A stretch of 64,000 nt of DNA, from contig LJZR01000017.1 in assembly GCA_001314865.1 (NCBI GenBank), positions 1 to 64,000 on the forward strand, given 5' to 3'. The notes below the pieces were generated by a model, which searched no databases, was not told the origin of the DNA, and was given only the letters and a program-made list of their open reading frames with translations. Numbering within the stretch: position 1 is the stretch's first letter; each line of letters begins with the position of its first letter. The stretch comes from Phormidesmis priestleyi Ana. Its GTDB lineage: Bacteria > Cyanobacteriota > Cyanobacteriia > Phormidesmidales > Phormidesmidaceae. Shown one piece after another: positions 54,141-61,515 of this stretch. Both the position numbers and the translations under genes were made by a program.

Positions 54141-56621
54141 ATGTCGAAGCAGAAACGTCAGTTTCCCCATATTTACCTCCCTAAAAATGGCAAAGTTGCA
54201 AAATATACTAAACCTAAAGGAGGAGGAGGTGGCAAATCCTCATTACCTGATAGAGATAGAGCAACTCATGCTAAAACCCTAGAGAAATCCATTAGCGACG
54301 TATTACAGGAAGCCGAGCAACAGCTCCATGCTCGCAATCCTAATATTGCTGACGAAACGCCTGGATTTTATTTAGAGTTTGAGCTTTTAGCTGAAAAATC
54401 TCATGTTTTTGAAACGCTAGAAAACCGCCCTAAAAAGATTGAGCTTGTTGCCGTTAAGGATGTACCAGGTAAGGAAGGAACAGTCCTAGCTACAGTTTTT
54501 GTGCCTGAGTCATCTGCGGATTACTATCTCGAAAAAGTAGAACAATACCGTGACGAAGAAACAAAAAAAGGTCGCCCCAAGAACGAACCGCTGATAGCGA
54601 GAATAGAAAAGGTTCAACTCGGAAAAGTTAGGTCGCTTTTTACAGATAGTCAGGCGCTTTTTCCTGCTGAAGGGCATGAAGTATGGTGGGAAGTTTGGCT
54701 GCGGAAGGAGCGGTACAGCTATTTTTGCCGAGCTGCTGAAGTGCTCAATATTCAAACCCAACCTCACAAAATCACTTTCCCAGAGCGTGAGATTGTGCTG
54801 GTGATGACGACTGCCGAATTGATAGCGCAGATACTTGAGAACTCGGGTGCGATCGCCGAACTCCGCATCGCCAAAGACACCCCCTCCATGTTTCTCGAAA
54901 TGGGGCCTTGCGAGCAAGGTGAATGGGTTGAAGAACTAGCAGAAAGGCTGATTGAGCCAGAGTCAGACGCGGTTGCCATATGCATGCTGGATAGTGGAGT
55001 AACGCGATCGCATAGATTACTTGGCCCAGGACTAGCCCCTGATGATATGCACACCGTCGATCCGACTTGGAGCGTTGGCGATAGCCATTATTGGAACGGT
55101 CACGGTACAGCCATGGCAGGCATTGCCCTATATCAAGATCTATGCGATGCCTTGACTTTTCAAAATGGACAAGTGCAGCTGCCCCATCGACTAGAATCAG
55201 TCAAAATATTGCCCAATACTGGCCAGAATGACCCTAAACTCTACGGTGCGATTACAGGACAGGGCATTTCCTTGCCGGAAATCAAAGCCCCTGAGCGTCA
55301 CAGAATATTTTGTATGGCAGTAACCAGCAATATCGAAGCGACTGATAGCGGAGTGCCTTCATCATGGTCAGCCGCAGTTGATAACCTTTGCTTCAATGAT
55401 GGTGACTTCCGCCGACTACTGATTATTTCTGCTGGCAACATCGCTCAAGACATTTTACGTAGCGACTATTTGAACATTAATGACGTTGAGATGGTCGAAA
55501 ATCCTGCGCAAGCATGGAATCCATTGGTAATAGGTGCCTATACCGAAAAATTGAATATTGTTGACCCCAGCTACAGCGGCTGGAATCCATTGGCTCCTGG
55601 CGGCGATCTATCACCGCGCAGCCGTACTTCTGTTGAATGGGAAAGCCAATGGCCAATCCGCCCCGATGTTGTCTTTGAAGGTGGAAACATGGCCTTTGAT
55701 GGGGAAGATCCTGCCATTTCTATTGATGATTTATCCCTGTTGACAACCTATTACGATCCTAGCCGAAGGATGTTTACCCATATGTGCGACACCAGCTGTG
55801 CAACAGCACTGGCTAGTTATATGGCTGCACGTATCATGTCAACGCACCCTAACTATTCTCCAGAAACGGTCAAAGCGCTGATAGTTCATTCAGCAGAATG
55901 GACGCCTGCAATGGCAACCCGTTTTAAGGGAGCCTCTTCCAAAACTGCGAAGCGCGCCTTGGTTAGACGCTATGGATACGGGGTTCCTAATTTAGAACGT
56001 GCTCTTCTCAGTGCTAATGATGACCTCACCCTTGTGATTGAAGACTCCCTTCAACCGTTTCATAAAAATGACTCTAAAATCGCCACTAAAGAGATGAACA
56101 TTCACAAGCTACCCTGGCCTAGTGAGCAATTAGAGGCACTAGGCGGAACTTCTGTAGAACTAAAAGTTACCTTGTCTTATTTTATTGAATCGAATCCTGG
56201 AGAGCGGGGATGGGCTTATCGCCATCGCTATGCTTCTCATGGATTGCGATTTAAGGTTAAGGATTCTCTAGAAAGCGACGAAGATTTTGCATGGAGAGTC
56301 AGCGAGGCTGCTCGGGATGAAAGCGAAGGTAAAAAGACGAGTGATCGCAAAGAAGAGAATTGGTTTCTTGGGCCAACAACTAGGGATTGTGGCTCCCTCC
56401 ATTGCGACATCTGGCAAGGAACGGCTGCCGCATTAGCACAAAAAGATGCGCTAGTCGTATTTCCGGTCGGTGGCTGGTGGAAAGAGAAGCAATATTTAGA
56501 AAAGTATGATAATCAGGCTCCATACGCTTTGATCCTTTCGATTCGTGTTCCCAAAGTAGAAATCGATGTTGATATTTACACCCCCGTTGCAAATAAAGCA
56601 GGTATCCCGATTTCTATCTAA
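54141..56621 (+). CDS. ietS: Subtilisin-like serine protease of an ietAS-like pair
   Basis: An 826-aa S8 protease. The catalytic triad is visible: Asp284 (MLDSGV), His321 (GHGTAMAG) and Ser552 (DTSCATALASYMAA). There is no signal peptide, so it works in the cytosol. The N-terminal 280 residues are a family-specific region with charged segments; the C-terminal 200 residues (after about 625) form a further domain with beta structure. It overlaps nothing and follows the AAA ATPase by 8 bp, implying one transcript. The likely role is abortive defence or toxin action restrained by the ATPase; the substrate is unknown. Confidence 0.85.
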   Translation: MSKQKRQFPHIYLPKNGKVAKYTKPKGGGGGKSSLPDRDRATHAKTLEKSISDVLQEAEQQLHARNPNIADETPGFYLEFELLAEKSHVFETLENRPKKIELVAVKDVPGKEGTVLATVFVPESSADYYLEKVEQYRDEETKKGRPKNEPLIARIEKVQLGKVRSLFTDSQALFPAEGHEVWWEVWLRKERYSYFCRAAEVLNIQTQPHKITFPEREIVLVMTTAELIAQILENSGAIAELRIAKDTPSMFLEMGPCEQGEWVEELAERLIEPESDAVAICMLDSGVTRSHRLLGPGLAPDDMHTVDPTWSVGDSHYWNGHGTAMAGIALYQDLCDALTFQNGQVQLPHRLESVKILPNTGQNDPKLYGAITGQGISLPEIKAPERHRIFCMAVTSNIEATDSGVPSSWSAAVDNLCFNDGDFRRLLIISAGNIAQDILRSDYLNINDVEMVENPAQAWNPLVIGAYTEKLNIVDPSYSGWNPLAPGGDLSPRSRTSVEWESQWPIRPDVVFEGGNMAFDGEDPAISIDDLSLLTTYYDPSRRMFTHMCDTSCATALASYMAARIMSTHPNYSPETVKALIVHSAEWTPAMATRFKGASSKTAKRALVRRYGYGVPNLERALLSANDDLTLVIEDSLQPFHKNDSKIATKEMNIHKLPWPSEQLEALGGTSVELKVTLSYFIESNPGERGWAYRHRYASHGLRFKVKDSLESDEDFAWRVSEAARDESEGKKTSDRKEENWFLGPTTRDCGSLHCDIWQGTAAALAQKDALVVFPVGGWWKEKQYLEKYDNQAPYALILSIRVPKVEIDVDIYTPVANKAGIPISI

Positions 56622-56782
56622 AGAAAAATTCTCTGACAATGATCAGAGGAGAAACATCCGCGTAAGAGAATCAGAAAAGATCGTGAAACGGTCGAGGAGA
56701 ATGGTGTCAAGCGGCTTTCTTCGTTGACAGTCAAATTTGATTATCGATAGCAGTTTTACCTCCAATTAAAGAGAAAAAGATT

Positions 56783-57025
56783 GTGCCCAGAATTGAAAAA
56801 TATTTTACTTTAGTTGCAAGAAAGACCTCTACTCATCAGGCTTGCAATAATTTTTCACAACTCGATCAATCCATTCTCGCCAAAGCCTTTCGCGGCGAAC
56901 TCGTCCCCCAAGACCCCACCGATGAGCCCGCCAGCATTCTCCTCGATCGCATCCGCGCCGAACGCGAAAAAAATAAAACACCCAAGAAAAAAAGCACCCA
57001 GAGAAAAAGCACCCAGAGAAAATAA
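56783..57025 (+). pseudogene. Duplicated hsdS 3' tail fragment
   Basis: An 80-codon frame whose last two thirds repeat the HsdS tail (QLDQSILAKAFRGELVPQDP and on), ending in KKKSTQRKSTQRK. The first 23 residues (MPRIEKYFTL...) are not recognisably HsdS. A GTG at 56783 could start it, but it lacks both recognition domains and cannot specify DNA. It is best read as the right-hand remnant of hsdS split from, or duplicated around, the ietAS-like cassette. Confidence 0.75.
56857..56973 (+). repeat. 117-bp direct repeat, right copy (hsdS tail)
   Basis: The right partner of 52771-52887, 116 of 117 bases the same, offset by 4086 bp. After it the two sequences diverge at once, apart from similar A-rich codons. 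Confidence 0.95.
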
Positions 57026-57211
57026 CCCGCTCCCCCATCTCTCATGCAACGCTAGTACAAACTAGCCAAAGCAACCACCCAAAACCACCCAGCTCACCCA
57101 AGCTGTAAAACCGCCGCGCCTACACAAAGATCACATAATTGCTCCCTACACTCACCCCAACATCCCTTTACGCTGCAACTCCCTACAAAAAATTGGAGCC
57201 CGGTATCCCTC

Positions 57212-57607
57212 ATGAGCACCCTCCAACTCAGCTGCCCCCTCCCCCTCCACACCCCATTCAACCTTAGAACCCAAACCCAACCCAACCCTCAAACCAACAC
57301 CCCGGCCACCCCCCAGGCCAGCGCGCCAACCCCTGCCCCCCGCAACGCACTTCCTACTGCGCCCAACCATCGAGTTTGTTGCTGCTACAGCAATCGCACC
57401 GCACAGTTTCAAATTATTCGAATCGTCACCATGGCCAACGGCATCGCCAGCGAGTTTTTAGAACGCACCGTATTGCCCTACGCCAAAGTTCTCTTCGAAG
57501 CCAACTCCCACGATCAGCTACAGATTCATACCGGCAATTTCATCACCTCTGTTCTCTCCGATACCATTCCGTGCCATCAACTCATCTATTCTGAAGAGTC
57601 TTTGTAA
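57212..57607 (+). CDS. DUF1830 family protein
   Basis: A 131-aa protein. The C-terminal 80 residues match the cyanobacterial DUF1830 pattern: CCYSNRTAQFQIIRI, LERTVLPYAKVLFEAN and HDQLQIHTGNF. The N-terminal 50 residues are a Pro/Thr/Gln-rich low-complexity stretch that may be partly non-translated if a later start is used. The function is unknown. Confidence 0.78.
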   Translation: MSTLQLSCPLPLHTPFNLRTQTQPNPQTNTPATPQASAPTPAPRNALPTAPNHRVCCCYSNRTAQFQIIRIVTMANGIASEFLERTVLPYAKVLFEANSHDQLQIHTGNFITSVLSDTIPCHQLIYSEESL

Positions 57608-58079
57608 CAATCCAGCCAAAAAAACTCAAATCATCATCCTTGAGTTTCTCAGTACAGCCCTACTCACTCTTGTAACAAAAAGAACCACAAACTCAGCACC
57701 GCTATTTAGCACCGATGATTTAGCACCTTCGCCCCAGGCGCAACATGCGATCGCACCTTCATAACTCCATAAAGTTTATGCAACTGTTGGCTTGCGCTTA
57801 AGCGTTATTTAATTTATCCATTATCATCTAACAATTATTATCAAAGTAGAATAAGTCTCCCTGCGGCCCTCTCCCTGCGGCCCTCTCCTGCGGCCCTTTC
57901 CCTGGAGATGAGGGCCTCCGTCATTCCAACAGCAAAGACATCATCAGGCCAAAAGCCCACCGCCCCAAGCGCCCCAAAGAAAATCTCTTTGGGCACCTCT
58001 CCCAAAAAATCAGAAAGCATCTATTTCAGACATTGCCAAAAAAATTGCCAAACAAGAATTACATGCTGGGTATTGTTAC
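57608..58079. other. 472-bp gap before the GDSL hydrolase gene
   Basis: No gene is supported. It has a CTCCCTGCGGCC-type 12-14-bp repeat (about 57856-57900) that runs into GATGAGGGCCTCCGTCAT at 57907-57924, the right end of the element found complete at 36213-36309. Confidence 0.55.
57907..57924. repeat. Partial copy of the multi-hairpin element (right end)
   Basis: GATGAGGGCCTCCGTCAT differs by one base from 36292-36309. The left part is replaced by short GC-rich tandem repeats. Confidence 0.7.
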
Positions 58080-59255
58080 ATGAACCGCTCTATGAACCGC
58101 TCTATGAAAAGTGCCAAAAAAATTGCCACAAACAATAAACGCCCATTCAGCGCAAAAATAGCCCGCTCAAAAATAGCGCATCTTGCCCTAGCCGCCACAA
58201 CCTCTGTCGTTTGCCTCCTCCCCCTCTCCGCCTCCGCCAAAACCTCCCCCAACGACATCACCGGCCTCAATATATTTGGCGACAGCCTCTCAGATGCAGG
58301 CAACTTATTTAACCTAACAGGGTTTCCACCCTCGCCGCCCTACACCCAAAGGTTTTCAAACGGCCCCCTGTGGGTAGAACAACTCGCAAGCAAACTGGGC
58401 CTTGCACCCGCACTATCAACTGCTGTACTGCCCGAACTCATTAGCGGAACCATACCACCCCCCACCCAAGGCATTAACTTTGCAATCGGCGGCAGCCTAA
58501 GTTCAGATATTAACGTCGGCGGCCCACCGCTGCCCGGCCTACAGCAGCAAATTGAAACCTTTGGGGGATTCAGTACCTTCATCCCGCCTGACCCCGACGC
58601 ACTTTACATCCTGCTAGCCGGTGGTAACGACTACAACGAAGCCCTGTTTAGGCCCTCATCGCTAACAGTGCCCTTAAGCGAACTGCCCAATCAGGTTACC
58701 GACAACCTCACCAATGCCGCCACCGCCCTAATTCAATCAGGCGCAAAGCACCTACTCGTAGGCAACCTGCCTAACCTGAGCGGCCAGCCCTTTAGCACCT
58801 TTCTCGATACCTTTAACCCCCAAAGCTCCGAGGTACTCAGCAACCTTTCCATACAGCACAACCAGCTCCTACAACAAAAGCTCACCCAGCTGCAAACCAC
58901 CTCAGGCGCTCACATTACCCAGCTCAATCTGGCAGACTTTTTTGCTTCAGCCACCCAAAACCCCGACGCCTTTGGCTTCACCAACGTCACAGAATCTTGC
59001 CTCACCAATTTTCAGCCAGGGTTTGTATTTGAAGGCATTTGCGACAATCCTGACGAGTTTTTGTTTTGGGATAATGTGCATCCTACCGAAGCCGGACATG
59101 GTGCGATCGCTCAATTCGCCTTCGCCACCCTAAGCGAAAAAGCACCCCCCACAAACCCACCCCAAAGCATTCCAGAACCCATCGGCGTTTTAGGATTGCT
59201 CATTGGAACCGGCATCGGCGTCATAACACTAAAAGATCGCCGCTCAGCGGCTTAA
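58080..59255 (+). CDS. Secreted GDSL/SGNH hydrolase with PEP-CTERM tail
   Basis: A 391-aa lipase/esterase-type protein. After a signal peptide (VVCLLPLSASA region) the SGNH blocks appear: FGDSLSDAGNLF with the Ser nucleophile, NFAIGGSLS, GGNDYNEAL and DNVHPTEAGH with Asp and His. The C terminus PEPIGVLGLLIGTGIGVITL plus KDRRSAA is a PEP-CTERM sorting signal, processed by an exosortase and common in cyanobacteria. The first codons repeat MNRSMNRSM, a short tandem repeat. The substrate is unknown. Confidence 0.93.
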   Translation: MNRSMNRSMKSAKKIATNNKRPFSAKIARSKIAHLALAATTSVVCLLPLSASAKTSPNDITGLNIFGDSLSDAGNLFNLTGFPPSPPYTQRFSNGPLWVEQLASKLGLAPALSTAVLPELISGTIPPPTQGINFAIGGSLSSDINVGGPPLPGLQQQIETFGGFSTFIPPDPDALYILLAGGNDYNEALFRPSSLTVPLSELPNQVTDNLTNAATALIQSGAKHLLVGNLPNLSGQPFSTFLDTFNPQSSEVLSNLSIQHNQLLQQKLTQLQTTSGAHITQLNLADFFASATQNPDAFGFTNVTESCLTNFQPGFVFEGICDNPDEFLFWDNVHPTEAGHGAIAQFAFATLSEKAPPTNPPQSIPEPIGVLGLLIGTGIGVITLKDRRSAA

Positions 59256-59287
59256 AAACAGGCAAATAAATCCATCCATCCCTGCAC

Positions 59288-60811
59288 TCATCCCACGCAA
59301 GGCAGCGTAATTGTAAACACACTGCCGCGTTCTACCTGGCTCTGTACCTGAATGTCGCCCCCATGCACCTTCGCGATCGCCAAAGCAATCGACAATCCCA
59401 ACCCCGATCCACCCGTCTGCCGAGAACGCGCCTTATTCAACCGATAAAAGCGATCAAAAATGCGTGATTGATCTTCCGGGGCGATGCCGATACCCGTATC
59501 TTGCACGGTAATCAAAGCCTGTCGTTTTTCACCTTCGGTAAAAGTAGTGCGAATGCTCTGGCGCAGTCGGATAATAACCCTGCCGCCCGGCGGTGTGTGC
59601 TGTAGCGCATTGCTCACCACATTCAAAATCAAACGGTAGAGATGCGCTTCATTACCCATAACCGTAATCGGCGGCTCTACCGGCTGATCAACCCTCAGCT
59701 GAATATCGTTCGCGATCGCCAGCGCGGCCAATTCTTCTTCAATATCGCTCAGCACATCCTGCAAACAACAAAAAGCTTGAATAGGCGTGATCTGAATATC
59801 TAGCCGAGACAGTAGAAGCAAGTCACTCACCAACGAAGTCAGGCGATGATTTTGGCGAGTAATCACCTGTAGGGTTTCCCGCGCTTCGTCGTCAGAAATA
59901 TGCGGCAATCGCAGCACCGACTCAGTTGTCGCCTGGGTAGCGGCCAGCGGCGTGCGCAATTCGTGAGCCGCATCGGCAGTAAACTGCTGAATTTTTTGGT
60001 ACGACCCCTGCACCGGCTTTAAAGCCACCCCCGCCAACCACCAGCTCGCCACCGCAATCAATCCCATCGTGATAGGCAAACTGAGCAAAATAATCCATTG
60101 AATCATGTCTAAATAGGCGGCAAAGTCGCTAAACGACCGACCCACCAGCAGCGTGCCCAAGCGGCTTTGATCGTTCAGGTTATTAATAGGCAAAGCAATT
60201 TGCCGGTACTGATTGCCTGACTCATCCCACAGGGTATGCCATGACACTTCTACACCCGTAAGAGGCAAGCCTTTGGGAAAAGTGCCCGCCGTAGCCATCA
60301 GTTCCTGATTGGGCGATAGCACCCGAAAGTAGTAGCTACTTTGGTACACAGTGCTGCCATGATGCCCCCGCGATTGTTCAAAAGGCACCCGACAAGGCTC
60401 TCCTGCCACACACAAATTCGGCAGTAAGCTTGAAGAAACCGCCTCTAGTTGCCCCTTAATTTGGCCATTCATTTGGCCATTTATTTGACCATTTATTTGG
60501 CCATTCATTTGACCATTCATTGAGCCATTACTACTGACAGTGAGAGTCTTTTCAATGGCATCATGAACCGTTTCGGCGACCGATTTTAGCTCGCGGTCGG
60601 CAGTCACACGATGGGCATGGGCGATCGCTTCATACACGCCAAATCCACTCAGCCCCAGTACAACCGCCATCACGCTGGTGTACCAAACCGTCAGCTGCCA
60701 GCGGCTGCGACGAAACAAATTAGTCTGCGTTTTATTCGGCGTTTTATTCGGCGTTTTATTCGGCGTTTTATTCGGCGTTTTATTCGGCGTTGAAACGATA
60801 TCCCATGCCAT
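59288..60811 (-). CDS. Membrane sensor histidine kinase paired with the RND-pump regulator
   Basis: About 507 aa from the chosen ATG (MAWDIVSTPNKTPNK). Membrane segment 1 (about 45-65) and segment 2 (about 230-255) enclose a sensor with an in-frame NGQI/NGQM repeat. The kinase core has FTADAAHELRTPLAA, LNVVSNALQHTPPGG, DTGIGIAPEDQ and GSGLGLSIALAIA. Its start overlaps the response-regulator end by 32 bp, so the two are translationally coupled. An upstream ATG at 60910 would lie deep in the regulator gene. It probably senses stress met by the efflux pump. Confidence 0.9.
   Translation of the reverse strand: MAWDIVSTPNKTPNKTPNKTPNKTPNKTQTNLFRRSRWQLTVWYTSVMAVVLGLSGFGVYEAIAHAHRVTADRELKSVAETVHDAIEKTLTVSSNGSMNGQMNGQINGQINGQMNGQIKGQLEAVSSSLLPNLCVAGEPCRVPFEQSRGHHGSTVYQSSYYFRVLSPNQELMATAGTFPKGLPLTGVEVSWHTLWDESGNQYRQIALPINNLNDQSRLGTLLVGRSFSDFAAYLDMIQWIILLSLPITMGLIAVASWWLAGVALKPVQGSYQKIQQFTADAAHELRTPLAATQATTESVLRLPHISDDEARETLQVITRQNHRLTSLVSDLLLLSRLDIQITPIQAFCCLQDVLSDIEEELAALAIANDIQLRVDQPVEPPITVMGNEAHLYRLILNVVSNALQHTPPGGRVIIRLRQSIRTTFTEGEKRQALITVQDTGIGIAPEDQSRIFDRFYRLNKARSRQTGGSGLGLSIALAIAKVHGGDIQVQSQVERGSVFTITLPCVG
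60455..60526. repeat. In-frame 12-bp tandem repeat in the kinase sensor domain
   Basis: About six 12-bp units of ATTCATTTGGCC type (seen on the plus strand) encode NGQM/NGQI tetrapeptides in the periplasmic loop. Copy changes alter Ile/Met only. Confidence 0.9.
60729..60788. repeat. 12-bp tandem repeat spanning the regulator stop codon and kinase start
   Basis: Five copies of GTTTTATTCGGC on the plus strand. In the regulator frame each reads N-A-E-stop; in the kinase frame each reads TPNK. Expansion therefore adds kinase residues without lengthening the regulator. Confidence 0.95.
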
Positions 60812-61472
60812 AGACAGTCTCAATGAGATTTTCACAGCCTTGTGGGGCGAGTTTGCGACGCAATAGTCGCATTTGGGCGGCAACCACATTGCTGTTGGGT
60901 TCAGCCCCAATCTCCCACAGCTGGTTTAGCACCTGGTCGCGCGTGAGGATTTGTTTGGGATGCTGCATTAAATACTCCAAGAGTTGAAACTCTTTTTGGG
61001 TGAGTTCAATGCGCTGTTCGTGGGGTTGCCCTGAGTGGCAAAAGGCTATTCTGCGATCGCAATCTAGCAGCAATGGCCCCACCTGTAGCTTACTGGGTTT
61101 TATATCGGGCGATCGCCGTCGTAGGGCTCGCAGTCGCGCCAGCAGCTCGGCCATGCTAAAGGGTTTTACCAAGTAGTCATCGGCCCCCGCATCAAGCCCA
61201 GTAATGCGATCTTCAATCTGGTCTTTAGCCGTCAAAATCAACACAGGGAGCGCATAATGAGAATCTCTCAACCACTGACACAGCTCAATTCCCGACTTTC
61301 CCGGCAGCATCCAGTCAAACACGCCCACCGTGTAAAGCAACGGGTCATGCGCCAGGTAAGCAAACGCCTCATCTCCTGACTGCACCCAGTCCACCACATA
61401 GGCTTCTTGGGTGAGTGTACGCTTAATGGCCTTGCCCAAGTCAGGCTCGTCTTCAACCAGCAGAATTCGCAT
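60780..61472 (-). CDS. OmpR-family response regulator
   Basis: A 230-aa regulator. The receiver starts MRILLVEDEPDLGKAIKRTL with the acceptor Asp in VFDWMLPGKSG and Lys in YLVKPFSMAEL. The winged helix ends TVYGMGYRFNAE. It lies 43 bp after the RND pump gene on the same strand and overlaps the kinase start, so the order is pump, regulator, kinase. It likely controls the pump operon. Its stop codon is part of a tandem repeat. Confidence 0.95.
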   Translation of the reverse strand: MRILLVEDEPDLGKAIKRTLTQEAYVVDWVQSGDEAFAYLAHDPLLYTVGVFDWMLPGKSGIELCQWLRDSHYALPVLILTAKDQIEDRITGLDAGADDYLVKPFSMAELLARLRALRRRSPDIKPSKLQVGPLLLDCDRRIAFCHSGQPHEQRIELTQKEFQLLEYLMQHPKQILTRDQVLNQLWEIGAEPNSNVVAAQMRLLRRKLAPQGCENLIETVYGMGYRFNAE

Positions 61473-61515
61473 ACAAAAAATTCAAGTCTATTTGCCAATC
61501 TTTATTTGCCAATCT

